Source: a bacterium (GTDB lineage Bacteria > Auribacterota > Tritonobacteria > UBA1439). From it: 64,000 nt of DNA. The notes beneath the pieces are model-generated. The model made no database searches. It saw only the letters and a list, made by a program, of their open reading frames with translations, and was not told where the DNA came from. Below, in pieces: positions 37,166 to 46,060 of the stretch. The stretch is from assembly GCA_028716845.1 (NCBI GenBank), contig JAQUPF010000007.1, positions 62,001-126,000 on the forward strand, written 5' to 3'. Numbering within the stretch: position 1 is the stretch's first letter; each line of letters begins with the position of its first letter. The position numbers were made by a program, and so were the translations under genes.

Positions 37166-37768
37166 TCAGCCCTTGTTCCTGAGCTTGCTCGTCGAGGTCA
37201 GCGTGTCGGTCGCGGCGGTCGAGAGGACCGCCTGCCGCGTCGTGAGGGTCGTGTCGACGGCCGCCACGTTCCCCAGGTTCGGCACGCTCCCGAGGCCGAC
37301 GGCGTTCGATCTGAAGGCGAGGGCGTGGACGCTCCCGGCGACGACCCGCGTCTCGTCCTGGCGGCTGCTCACGCCGTCCTTCCCGTCCACGATCCGCTCG
37401 AGCCTGTCCGGCGCGCCCGGCTGCAGCCGGTAGATGATGTAGTCGTGGTCGTTCGCTACGTCGAGGATGTCGCCGTTCCCGTCGATGGAGGGGACCTTCA
37501 GGACGAGGCAGGCATCGCCGGTGGCGTGGGAGCCGTGCGAGGGGACGACCTCGATCGCCCAGCGGATATCCCGCGCGATCCAGTCCATCGCCGTCCGCGC
37601 CTCCTTGTGGATCGCGATGTAGGTGTTGCCGACGAGGAAGTTCCGCTGTTGGCCGACGTACACGGCGAGGACGGCGGCGAGGACGGCGACGCTGAGGCCC
37701 GCCGCCACGAGCGTCTCGACGAGCGTGAAGCCGGCCGAGGCGCGCCGTGCCCGGGAATGGGAGGTCAT
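37166..37768 (-). CDS. PilW-like minor pilin
   Basis: This 200-residue protein has a type IV prepilin leader (MTSHSRARRASAG then FTLVETLVAAG), cleaved by prepilin peptidase between Gly and Phe, with Glu at mature position 5. The C-terminal domain is about 170 residues and beta-rich (TAMDWIARDIRWAIE, YIIYRLQPG). PilW/GspJ proteins prime pilus assembly. The ATG overlaps the stop of the PilV-like gene (ATGA). Confidence 0.8.
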   Translation of the reverse strand: MTSHSRARRASAGFTLVETLVAAGLSVAVLAAVLAVYVGQQRNFLVGNTYIAIHKEARTAMDWIARDIRWAIEVVPSHGSHATGDACLVLKVPSIDGNGDILDVANDHDYIIYRLQPGAPDRLERIVDGKDGVSSRQDETRVVAGSVHALAFRSNAVGLGSVPNLGNVAAVDTTLTTRQAVLSTAATDTLTSTSKLRNKG

Positions 37769-38190
37769 TTCCTGTTGATCCCGTTTCTTGTGAAATACGT
37801 CGCCATGCTCACGCTCATGGGCCGCCGGCCGCCCGAGACCCATGAGACGTTGACGGCCACCTTCTTCAGGTCGGTCGTGCCCCCCTCCAGCTGGCTCGTC
37901 ACCGTGCCGGCGCCGTTGATCGAGGGGACGGTGAAGAGGCGCGTCTGGATCGCCGAGAACGACATGTTCCGCATGTTCTCGATTTCCTGCTGGGCGGCGT
38001 GGACGGCGGTGGAGGTCTCCCGCGCCGCCCTGACGCCCATGAGGCCGGTGGAGAAGGCGGCGGCGAGGGCGCCGAAGGAAATCCCGAGGATGATGATGGC
38101 GATGAGGACCTCGATGAGCGTGAAGCCGGACCGATCCGACCGGCTGCATGCGCGAGGCATCCTGCGGTGCGATTCATTCCGCTTCTTCAT
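37765..38190 (-). CDS. PilV/GspI-like minor pilin
   Basis: This 141-residue protein starts MKKRNESHRRMPRACSRSDR and has the prepilin cleavage site G^FTLIEVLIAIIILG, with Glu5 present. The 20-residue leader is long and basic. A GTG further upstream (38232) extends the frame but has no SD. As the first gene of the minus-strand pilus operon it follows a strong promoter with a 110-nt leader. It would act with the PilW- and PilX-like proteins as a tip/priming complex. Confidence 0.8.
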   Translation of the reverse strand: MKKRNESHRRMPRACSRSDRSGFTLIEVLIAIIILGISFGALAAAFSTGLMGVRAARETSTAVHAAQQEIENMRNMSFSAIQTRLFTVPSINGAGTVTSQLEGGTTDLKKVAVNVSWVSGGRRPMSVSMATYFTRNGINRK

Positions 38191-38307
38191 GGCGGCATGC
38201 CTGCGAGGATAACGGGAGGACCCCGCAATCACCGCCCGCCCCCGCGGCGGGGCGGGAGCCCGGAGCAGAGGGGCCCCCCGAATATCATTCCATCATCACC
38301 CGGATTT

Positions 38308-38336
38308 TGTATACCATGTTTCCGCGCGCATGTCAA
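38308..38336 (-). promoter_or_regulatory. Sigma-70 promoter of the pilus operon
   Basis: On the minus strand TTGACA, 17 nt, TATACA. The predicted start is near 38301, giving a leader of about 110 nt that contains a GC hairpin (CCCGCCCC…GGGGCGGG around 38234-38256). Confidence 0.75.
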
Positions 38337-38431
38337 AATAGAATTCGCCTCTCACCGACGCGGAGTTCGAGGATACGGCGGAGCGCCTTTTCCACTCTGC
38401 GCCCGACGCTCGTCCCCGGTCCTCCGGCCGG

Positions 38432-38460
38432 TTGACATCATCGGCAACCTGTGATATATA
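38432..38460 (+). promoter_or_regulatory. Sigma-70 promoter of the propeller-protein gene
   Basis: TTGACA, 17 nt, TATATA. Start predicted near 38467. This excludes the GTG at 38451 as start codon and supports ATG 38493 or 38520. It is divergent to the pilus promoter, with about 95 nt between the two -35 boxes. Confidence 0.8.
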
Positions 38461-38492
38461 TTAATGTCAACGAGCGCGATCTCCCGACACGA

Positions 38493-40610
38493 ATGCGTAT
38501 TCACCGCGGTTCCGTCCGGATGAGACATGCCGCGGGGGCGGTGTGCGTCCTCGCGTGCGCCCTGCTCCAGGCGGGAACGGCGGCCGGCCAGCTCGCCGAT
38601 TCGCCCTGGCCGATGTTCCGCCGCGACGCGCGCCACACCGGCGCGACCGATATCCCGGGCCCGTCCGCCGGCGTCGTCGCCTGGACCTACGCCACCGACG
38701 GGTCGATCGAATCCTCTGCGGCGATCGGCCCCGGCGGGGAGCTCTACTTCGGTTCGCGGGACGGCCGGCTCTACGCCTTCGATTCCGCCGGCGCGCCCCT
38801 CTGGACCTACCAGGCGGCCGGGGCCGTCGTCTCATCCCCCGGCGTCGGCGCCGACGGCACGGTCTACGCGGGCTCCTACGACGGCGTGGTCTACGCGATC
38901 GACTCGGCCGGCGGCCTCGCATGGACCTACCGGACGGATGACTGGATCGAATCATCCCCCCTTCTCGACGGAGACGGCCGCGTTTTCATCGGGTCCTGGG
39001 ACAGGAATCTCTACGCGCTCGACACGGCCGGCGCCCTCGTATGGAGCTATTCGACGGGCGGCCCCATAGAGTTCTCCTCCCCCGCGCTCCACGCGGGCGG
39101 CGACGTCTCCGTGGGCTCGTCGGACGGCATGCTCTACCGTTTCGACCCGGACGGGGGCCTCGTCTGGACGTACAACGCCGGCGACGCCCTCTCCGCCTCG
39201 CCCGCCATCGGCGGGGACGGGTCGGTGTACATCGGATCCGAGGGATCCTATTTCTTCCGCGTCACAGCGGACGGCCTCCTCGCGTGGAGCTACAAGACGG
39301 GTGCCGACATATTCTCGTCCGCGGCCATCGGCGCGGACGGCGCGATCTACGTCGGATCGAACGACGGGAGGATGTACGCCCTCGATTCGGACGGCTCCCT
39401 CCTCTGGACGTTCGCGGCGGATGACGCCGTCATCTCGTCACCGGCGGTCGATCCCGGCGGGCGCGTCTACTTCGGCTCCGATGACAACAACGTCTACGCC
39501 CTCGATTCGGACGGCTCCCTCCTCTGGACATACGAGCTGTGGGACAGCGTCCAGGCGGCGCCGGCGATCGGCGCGGACGGGCGGCTCTACGTGAGCGGGA
39601 TCGACGCCGACATGACCCTCTACGCCTTCGAGGGACCGGGGACGCCGACGGTGACCCCGACGGGGCCGACGGCGACGCCCACCGAGACGCCGACCGAGAC
39701 GCCCAGCCCGACGCCGACGGCGACGCCCGTCGTCGTCGAGCTGCGGCCGGACGGCGATTACTTTGCGACCATGAACAATTCCGGGTGCGATGAGAACTGG
39801 GATTGCGTCCGGGACGACGACGACGGGACATACGTGTATTCGGCCCTGGGCAAGACCTACGACATCTACTCCCTCGACGATCCCGTCCGCACCGACTGGG
39901 TCAAGAGCGTGCGCGCGCGCTGGCGGGCGAAGTCGGCGAGCGGAGCGGGCACGACGAGGGCGTTCCTCTACATCGGCGACACGCCCTACTGGAGCGACCT
40001 GAAATCCACATCGACCTCGTGGGGGGAGTTCTCCCACGAGTGGGACGAGAACCCCGCGACGGCCGCGGCCTGGACCTGGGACGAGATCGACGCGCTCCAG
40101 CCGGGCGTCGAGTGCGGTTTCGCGACTGGCAACGCGACCCTCTGCGCACGGCTCTCCGTGGATGTCACCTCCACCTCCGAGGAGCCGCCGCCGACGGCGA
40201 CGCCCACGGAGACGCCCGAGCCCACGGCGACGCCGACGGAGACGCCCGAACCCACGGCCACGCCGACGGAGACGCCCGAACCGACGGCGACGCCCACGGA
40301 GACGCCGGAACCGACAGAGACGCCCACAGAGACGCCGGAGCCGACAGAGACGCCCACAGAGACGCCGGAACCGACCGCGACGCCGACGGAGACGCCCGAA
40401 CCCACGGCCACGCCGACCGAGACGCCGGAACCGACCGCGACGCCGACGGAGACGCCCGAACCCACGAGCACGCCGACCGGGCCGCCCGTGTCGCTGAAGA
40501 TCAACTTCCAGCCCTACGGCGTCGAGCCGCCGGAGCAGTACGCGAAGGACTGGGGCCAGGAATACGGCGAGGACGAGGATCCGGATTACGTTTTCGGATG
40601 GCGGCCCTGA
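38493..40610 (+). CDS. Exported PQQ-type beta-propeller protein with Pro/Thr linkers
   Basis: This 705-residue protein has a signal peptide ([21 protein letters not shown]). Residues about 60-380 form eight blades of about 40 residues with the pattern WTY…SSPAIGxDGxVYxGSxDGxLYAxDS, a PQQ-like propeller. A first Thr/Pro linker (383-414) leads to a domain of about 145 residues of unknown type. A second linker of ten-residue [10 protein letters not shown] units spans about 562-666. The last 40 residues ([10 protein letters not shown]…VFGWRP) look like the start of a malectin-like carbohydrate-binding domain that stops abruptly, and the gene end overlaps the convergent gene by 25 bp. It is probably cell-surface or secreted, and no PQQ cofactor is implied. 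Confidence 0.8.
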   Translation: MRIHRGSVRMRHAAGAVCVLACALLQAGTAAGQLADSPWPMFRRDARHTGATDIPGPSAGVVAWTYATDGSIESSAAIGPGGELYFGSRDGRLYAFDSAGAPLWTYQAAGAVVSSPGVGADGTVYAGSYDGVVYAIDSAGGLAWTYRTDDWIESSPLLDGDGRVFIGSWDRNLYALDTAGALVWSYSTGGPIEFSSPALHAGGDVSVGSSDGMLYRFDPDGGLVWTYNAGDALSASPAIGGDGSVYIGSEGSYFFRVTADGLLAWSYKTGADIFSSAAIGADGAIYVGSNDGRMYALDSDGSLLWTFAADDAVISSPAVDPGGRVYFGSDDNNVYALDSDGSLLWTYELWDSVQAAPAIGADGRLYVSGIDADMTLYAFEGPGTPTVTPTGPTATPTETPTETPSPTPTATPVVVELRPDGDYFATMNNSGCDENWDCVRDDDDGTYVYSALGKTYDIYSLDDPVRTDWVKSVRARWRAKSASGAGTTRAFLYIGDTPYWSDLKSTSTSWGEFSHEWDENPATAAAWTWDEIDALQPGVECGFATGNATLCARLSVDVTSTSEEPPPTATPTETPEPTATPTETPEPTATPTETPEPTATPTETPEPTETPTETPEPTETPTETPEPTATPTETPEPTATPTETPEPTATPTETPEPTSTPTGPPVSLKINFQPYGVEPPEQYAKDWGQEYGEDEDPDYVFGWRP
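40189..40478 (+). repeat. 30-bp tandem repeats coding for Thr/Pro linker
   Basis: About nine to ten units of 30 bp encode [10 protein letters not shown] and single-residue variants (TETPE in two of them). The units are close to identical in DNA, suggesting slippage or recombination-driven length variation. Confidence 0.85.
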
Positions 40611-43294
40611 GCTGACACGCCTCCCAGCTCGATGACCGCCGCCCGCAGCCCCGCGCCCGCCGCCTCGTAATCGTCTCCGGCAATCCCCGCTCGCCGACCC
40701 TTCGCGATCATCTCCTCGAACGAGAGGGGCCTGCCGAAAGAGACCGTGACGCGCCGGGGCCTCGGGAAGCGCGCGCCGGGCCCCCAGGCGCGGTGCGAGC
40801 CGGCGATGAACGTCGGGACGGCGGGGACCCCCGCCTCCCTCGCGACGATCGCCACCCCCTTCTTGAACTCCCTCACCTCGCCCGTGATGCTCCGGGCCCC
40901 CTCGGGAAATACGCAGAGCGCCATGCCGCTACCGAGGACGAACGCGGACGCCTGGAGCGTCTCGACGATGTTCCGCGCGGGATCGACGGGGATGATCCGC
41001 AGCCACCGGAGCAGGCGGCGGAGGACCGGGACCTCGAAGTAGGTGTGGAGGCCGAGGAAATAGACCCGCTGCCTGACGCGCCGCGGGAGGGCGCTGAAGA
41101 CGAGGAAGCCGTCGATGAAGCTCGCGTGGTTCGGGCAGACGATGAAGGCGCCCTCCGGAACATGCCCGCGACCGCGGGCGCGCAGCCGGAAGGAGAGCGC
41201 GCAGACAACCGTCACGGCGGCCCCCGCGAGGGCCGCGAGCGCCTTCCCCGCCGCCCCCTGTTCGATCGAGATCGTCCGCTCCAGCCGCGGCGGCGGCCCC
41301 GCGCGGATGATCTCCCCCCAATCCCTCGCGGCGGGCGTGCCGCCGCCCGCCTCCGCCCGCCCCTCCACGTAGGCGATGAGCTCGCCGACGGTCAGGAGGG
41401 GAAGGAAGGCCGATTCCTCGATCCGGACGCCGCAGGCGCGCTCGAGGGCCCCCATGAGCGACACCCGGCCCAGGGAATCGAGGCCGAGGTCGAGCTCGAG
41501 CTGATCTTCGGCCGAGCGCGCCTCCCTGCCGGTCTCCTCCCGAAGGACCCGCAACACCTCGCCGCCGACCGCCGAGCGGCATTCGATCGGGACCGCTCCG
41601 CCGCGATCCTCCCGGCGGGCGCGGGAGCGGAATGCGGCGCGCGCCTCGTGCCGCCGCACCTTGCCGAGGCGCGTCCTCGGCAGATCGTCGACGATGGCGA
41701 AATCCTTCAACCGGCTGTGCGGGGGGAGACGCGCCGAGAGGAGCTCGAGATCCCATCGCACGCGCTCGGCCACGTTCGATTCGCCGGAGCGCCTGAAATA
41801 GTCGAGGTCGGGGACGACCGCCGCGACCACCTTCTCCTCCGCCTCGTCGGGAAAGACGCAGATCTCCCGCACCGAGGGGGCCGCCGAGTAGTGCGCCTCC
41901 ACCTCCGCGGCGGAGACCTTCTTGCCGGAGGAGAGGACGATGACCTCCTTCCTCCGCCCCTCGATGAACAGGGCGCCGCCGGCGCCGATCCGGCCGAGGT
42001 CGCCCGTCCTGAGCCAGCCGTTTTCGATGACGGCGGCGGTGGCGGCCGGGTCGTCGAGGTAGCCCCCCATGACGTTCGGGCCCCTGATGAGGATCTCGCC
42101 CGCGCCGCGCCGGTCGGGCCGGTCGATGCGGATCTCGACGCCCGGGATCGCCTCGCCGGCGGAGCCGGGGCGCGGCCTCGACGGCCGGTTCATGGCCGCC
42201 ACCGGCGCGGTCTCCGTGAGGCCGTACCCCTCCAGAACGGTGAGTCCCCACGAGAGAAAATCCCGCGCCACGACGGGATCGAGCCGCGCCCCCCCGCAGA
42301 CGAAGTAGCGGAAGCGGGCGCCGGAGAGCGATTCCTTCAATCGGCGGAAGATGACGCCCCCGGGGTGGGGGAGACCGAGGCGCACCGCGGCCCGGCAGCA
42401 GGCGGCCGCGACGGCGGCCGCCGCCCGCGCCGGGAGCGGCGGGGCGGCGAGCCGATCACGGATGCCGCGGTGGAGGAGCTTGAGCACCTGGGGGGTGACG
42501 GCCGTGACGGTGACCTCCTGCTCCCGCATGCACCGGGCGATCAGGTCGGGCCTGAGGGGCGAAAGATAGGTGATCCGGACGCCGGAGAGGAGGGGGAGGA
42601 GGAGCGTCACCGTGAACGGGAAGGCGTGGTGGAGCGGGAGGATCGAGAGAAAGTTGTCGCCCGGGCGGATGTACCCGAGGCCGGAGAGGCTCTCCACGTT
42701 TGAGAGGAAGTTCGCGTGCGTGAGCATCGCCCCCTTCGGCGAGCCGGTGGTGCCGGAGGTGAAGATGATCGAGGCGATGTCTTCCGGGGCGGGCTCCGGG
42801 AGGCGGGCGCCACCGTCCGGCCGGGCGAGGATCTCATCGAGCGCCGTCTCTCCGGCGCCCGCCGCGCGCCCCGCGGCGACCCGGCGCGCCGGTCGCAGGT
42901 CGGGCGCCGGCGGCCCGGTCGCGAACAGGATGCGCGCGCCGGACCGCTCGACGAGGCGGGCGATCTCACCGGCGCCGGCCCCGCTGTCGATGGGCACCGC
43001 GGTCGCGCCGGCGAAGAGGATGCCGAAGTAGCAGACGCACCAGTCGGGGCCGTTCTCCATGACGACGGCCGCCCGTTCGCCCCGCCGGAGGCCGTTTTCA
43101 AGGAGCCAGCGCGCCACGGCGAGGGCCCCGGCGCGGAGCCCCGCGAACGTGACGGTTCTCACGGCGTCGCCGTCGCGGACGAGCATCGCCGTCTCCGCCG
43201 GCCGGTCGAGGACGGCGCGCTCGAAGGCGGCCGTGAGGGTCCCGCCTCCCGAAACCCGGATGACGCCGCCGTATCCCCCGGTCCTGCTTCGCAC
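40586..43294 (-). CDS. Acyl-activating enzyme - ACP - acyltransferase fusion (Aas-like)
   Basis: The protein has 902 residues from GTG 43294, which has a GGGGGAGGG ribosome binding site 8 nt upstream. The frame is open further 5', but that part lies in the divergent malQ gene. Domains in order: AMP-forming acyl-CoA/ACP synthetase (residues 1-560, with [18 protein letters not shown] near 180, YGLTETAP and GWLRTGDLG); an acyl carrier domain with the pantetheine serine near 605 in DLGLDSLGR; and a PlsC acyltransferase (about 690-880) with NHASFIDG and FPEGARS. It should activate a free fatty acid, hold it on its own ACP and transfer it to a lysophospholipid. E. coli Aas has the opposite order and no ACP. 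Confidence 0.87.
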   Translation of the reverse strand: MRSRTGGYGGVIRVSGGGTLTAAFERAVLDRPAETAMLVRDGDAVRTVTFAGLRAGALAVARWLLENGLRRGERAAVVMENGPDWCVCYFGILFAGATAVPIDSGAGAGEIARLVERSGARILFATGPPAPDLRPARRVAAGRAAGAGETALDEILARPDGGARLPEPAPEDIASIIFTSGTTGSPKGAMLTHANFLSNVESLSGLGYIRPGDNFLSILPLHHAFPFTVTLLLPLLSGVRITYLSPLRPDLIARCMREQEVTVTAVTPQVLKLLHRGIRDRLAAPPLPARAAAAVAAACCRAAVRLGLPHPGGVIFRRLKESLSGARFRYFVCGGARLDPVVARDFLSWGLTVLEGYGLTETAPVAAMNRPSRPRPGSAGEAIPGVEIRIDRPDRRGAGEILIRGPNVMGGYLDDPAATAAVIENGWLRTGDLGRIGAGGALFIEGRRKEVIVLSSGKKVSAAEVEAHYSAAPSVREICVFPDEAEEKVVAAVVPDLDYFRRSGESNVAERVRWDLELLSARLPPHSRLKDFAIVDDLPRTRLGKVRRHEARAAFRSRARREDRGGAVPIECRSAVGGEVLRVLREETGREARSAEDQLELDLGLDSLGRVSLMGALERACGVRIEESAFLPLLTVGELIAYVEGRAEAGGGTPAARDWGEIIRAGPPPRLERTISIEQGAAGKALAALAGAAVTVVCALSFRLRARGRGHVPEGAFIVCPNHASFIDGFLVFSALPRRVRQRVYFLGLHTYFEVPVLRRLLRWLRIIPVDPARNIVETLQASAFVLGSGMALCVFPEGARSITGEVREFKKGVAIVAREAGVPAVPTFIAGSHRAWGPGARFPRPRRVTVSFGRPLSFEEMIAKGRRAGIAGDDYEAAGAGLRAAVIELGGVSAQGRHPKT

Positions 43295-43315
43295 TGTCGC
43301 GGCCCTCCCCCTTCG

Positions 43316-43329
43316 GCTACAATTGTAGC
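43316..43329. promoter_or_regulatory. Perfect 14-bp palindrome between divergent genes
   Basis: GCTACAATTGTAGC is perfectly self-complementary. It contains a TACAAT -10-like hexamer on each strand, overlapping by two bases. It lies 5 nt before the malQ ATG and 22 nt before the Aas-like GTG. It could be a shared operator or back-to-back -10 elements; -35 boxes are weak on both sides. Confidence 0.5.
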
Positions 43330-43333
43330 AGCT

Positions 43334-46048
43334 ATGCGAATCCGTTTCGCGATCCACTACGGGACCCGATGGGGGGAGCGGCTCTTCGCGGCCGGTTCCA
43401 TCCCCCCGCTCGGCGGCGGCGATCCCGCGCGCGCATTTCCGCTCCGCGACCGGCCGGACGGCTGGTGGGAGGGGGAGATCGAGACGTGCGCCGCCTCGTT
43501 CGACTACCGGTATTGCGTCCGGGGCGACGACGGCCGCGTCGAATGGGAGGCGGCAGGCCGGCGCTTCAGTTGTCCGGCGGGCTTCGACGCCGTCGAGATC
43601 CGCGACGCCTGGCGCGACCCTCGCGATCCCGAGCGCGTCCTCCTCAACTCGGCGTTCATCGAGGTCATCTTCCGCCGGCGGCGCGGCCGGCCCGCCGCAC
43701 CGCCGCGGCGCAAGGGTCGCCGTATCGCGGTCCGGCTCCGGGTGTCCGCCGTCCGCGTCCCGCCCGGCGGCGCGCTGTGCGTGAGCGGCTCCGTCCCGGC
43801 GCTCGGCGGGTGGGACCCGGCGGCGGCCCCCGCCATGAACGGCGGCCGGTTCCCCCTCTGGACGCTCGATCTCTCCGTCCGCCGGGAGGAGTTCCCCATC
43901 CGCTACAAGTACGTCATCAAGGGGGATGGGGCGTCCGTCGTCTGGGAGGAGGGCGGCGACAGGACGCTCGACGCGCCGGCCCCCGCCGTTCGGGGGGACG
44001 GCGGCGTGCTCATCCTGGCGACCGATTCCGGGGTGCGGCGCGCCGCGCGGTGGCGGGGGGCGGGGACCGCCGTGCCGGTCTTCTCGATCCGAACGGCGAA
44101 CGGCCTCGGCACGGGAGAGTTCGCCGACCTGAAGCCGCTCGCCGACTGGGCCGCCGGGGCGGGGTTCCGCCTCATACAGATACTCCCGGTCAATGACACC
44201 ACGGCGCACGGGGACTGGAGGGATTCGTACCCGTACAACCTCATATCGATGTTCGCCCTCCACCCGCTCTATCTGCGCGTCCCCGCGCTCGGCGGCGTCC
44301 CCCCGCGCGTCCGCCGGGAGGCGGCGGACGCGGCGAGGCGGCTGAACGGCGCCGGGCGCCTCGATTACGACGCCGTCATGGCGGTCAAGATGCGGCTCGC
44401 GAGGGAGGTGTTCCGCGCCCGCCGCCGTGCCTTCCTCTCATCGCCGGCGTTCCGCGCCTTCCTGGACGAGAACGGCTTCTGGCTCAGGCCCTACGCCGCC
44501 TTCCGGCTCCTCCGGGACCGTTACGGGACGGGCGACTTTTTACGGTGGCCCGACCACCGGGCCCCCTCGGAGGAGGAGATCCTGGCGCTCACCGATCCCG
44601 CCGCGCCGCACTTCGACGAGATCGCCTTCCACTACTTCCTCCAGTTCCACCTGCACCGGCAGCTCCGGGACGCGGCGAGGTACGCCGCCCGCCGCGGCGT
44701 CGTGCTGAAGGCCGACATCCCCATCGGCGTCTCCAGGCGGAGCGCCTGCGCGTGGGCCCATCCTGGGCTCTTCCGCATGGACCGGTCCGCGGGCGCCCCG
44801 CCCGACCCGTTCTCCGACGAGGGGCAGAACTGGGGATTCCCCACCTTCGACTGGGAGGCGATGCGTGCCGACGGCTGCGCCTGGTGGCGCCGCCGGCTCG
44901 CGCACATGGCGCGGTCCGCCCGGGCGGCGCGGCTCGACCACGTCCTCGGCTTCTTCAGGATATGGGAGATCCCCGGCCACGCGGTGTCGGGCGTCATGGG
45001 GCGCTTCAATCCGGCGATCCCGATCAGCCTCGGCGAACTCGCGGCCGCGGGGATCCGCGACATCGATCGGCTGTGCGAGCCGTACATCACGACCGGCCTC
45101 CTGCGCGACCTCTTCGGCGGGAAGGCGGAGTGGGCGGCCGGGCGCTTCCTGGAGCGGACCGGCGCCGGCAGATACCGCCTGCGACCCGCCTGCGCCACGC
45201 AGCGGGCGGCGGCGGCCGCCTGCGCCCCCGCGTGGGACGCGCCCGCGGAGGCGCGGGAGGAGGCCGAACGGATCCGGGCGGGGCTCTTCGCCCTCGTCGC
45301 GAACGTCATCCTCCTCAGGGATCCGGGCGGCGCGGGGTTCCACCCGCGCATCAACATGGCCTCCACCCACTCCTTCAGCTTCCTCGACGGCGGGACGAAG
45401 GCGGCGCTGCGGCGGCTCTACGATGACTATTTCTACCGGCGGCAGGAGGGGCTCTGGCGGGGGCGGGGGATGGAGCTCCTGGGGATCCTCAGGGAGGCGT
45501 CGGGGATGCTCCTGTGCGCCGAGGACCTCGGGATGGTCCCCGACTGCGTGCCGCCCGCCCTGGAGGAGCTCGGCATCCTCGGGCTGCGCGTCCAGCGGAT
45601 GCCGAAGGAGCCGGGGCTGGAGTTCGGCATCCCCCGCGAATACCCGTACCTGACGGTCTGCAGCACCTCGACGCACGACACCTCGACCGTCCGCGGCTGG
45701 TGGGAGGAGAACCCGGCCGCCACGGCGCGGTTCCACCGTGACGTGCTCGGCCACGCGGGCGCGCCGCCGCACGACTGCGAGCCGCGCATCGTGGAGGAGA
45801 TCGTCGCGGCGCACCTCGACTCCCCCTCGATGTGGGCGGTGTTCCCCATCCAGGACGTCCTCGGCATGAGCGGCGCGCTCCGCGCCCCGGGCGATCCGGG
45901 GCTCGAGCGGATCAACGTCCCCGCCGAGCCGAACCGGCGGTGGGACTGGCGGATGCACATCGCCGTCGAGGAGCTCGCCGCGCGGCGGGAGTTCGGCGAA
46001 CGGGTGCGCCGGATGGTGCGCGCCGCCGGCAGGCTCGAGCCGTCCTGA
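43334..46048 (+). CDS. malQ: 4-alpha-glucanotransferase, DPE2-like (two CBM20 + GH77)
   Basis: This 904-residue protein has two starch-binding CBM20 modules (about residues 1-105 and 130-240; LFAAGSIPPLGG, LCVSGSVPALGGWD) and then a GH77 domain. Catalytic residues are visible: nucleophile Asp535 in RLDHVLGFFRIWEIP, acid/base Glu730 in CAEDLG and Asp782 in STHDTSTVRGWW. The stretch GAPPDPFSDEGQNWGFP and the tandem CBM20 modules are typical of plant and bacterial DPE2, which transfers glucose from maltose to glycogen or heteroglycan. Translation would be almost leaderless. It converges on a GH13 gene, so this is an alpha-glucan locus. Confidence 0.92.
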   Translation: MRIRFAIHYGTRWGERLFAAGSIPPLGGGDPARAFPLRDRPDGWWEGEIETCAASFDYRYCVRGDDGRVEWEAAGRRFSCPAGFDAVEIRDAWRDPRDPERVLLNSAFIEVIFRRRRGRPAAPPRRKGRRIAVRLRVSAVRVPPGGALCVSGSVPALGGWDPAAAPAMNGGRFPLWTLDLSVRREEFPIRYKYVIKGDGASVVWEEGGDRTLDAPAPAVRGDGGVLILATDSGVRRAARWRGAGTAVPVFSIRTANGLGTGEFADLKPLADWAAGAGFRLIQILPVNDTTAHGDWRDSYPYNLISMFALHPLYLRVPALGGVPPRVRREAADAARRLNGAGRLDYDAVMAVKMRLAREVFRARRRAFLSSPAFRAFLDENGFWLRPYAAFRLLRDRYGTGDFLRWPDHRAPSEEEILALTDPAAPHFDEIAFHYFLQFHLHRQLRDAARYAARRGVVLKADIPIGVSRRSACAWAHPGLFRMDRSAGAPPDPFSDEGQNWGFPTFDWEAMRADGCAWWRRRLAHMARSARAARLDHVLGFFRIWEIPGHAVSGVMGRFNPAIPISLGELAAAGIRDIDRLCEPYITTGLLRDLFGGKAEWAAGRFLERTGAGRYRLRPACATQRAAAAACAPAWDAPAEAREEAERIRAGLFALVANVILLRDPGGAGFHPRINMASTHSFSFLDGGTKAALRRLYDDYFYRRQEGLWRGRGMELLGILREASGMLLCAEDLGMVPDCVPPALEELGILGLRVQRMPKEPGLEFGIPREYPYLTVCSTSTHDTSTVRGWWEENPAATARFHRDVLGHAGAPPHDCEPRIVEEIVAAHLDSPSMWAVFPIQDVLGMSGALRAPGDPGLERINVPAEPNRRWDWRMHIAVEELAARREFGERVRRMVRAAGRLEPS

Positions 46049-46060
46049 GGGCGCGCGGGC

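Noticed and set aside
38493-39640. Quinoprotein dehydrogenase
   Set aside because: The blades are PQQ-type repeats, but there are no PQQ-binding or metal-ligand signatures, and the rest is linkers and surface-type domains.
40189-40478. 30-bp repeats as a CRISPR or VNTR outside genes
   Set aside because: They keep the reading frame of the exported propeller protein and encode a Thr/Pro linker.
43334-44263. N-terminal extension of the Aas-like protein to 44263
   Set aside because: The extra 320 codons are antisense to the CBM20 region of malQ. The GTG at 43294 has an ideal SD and begins the recognisable domain.
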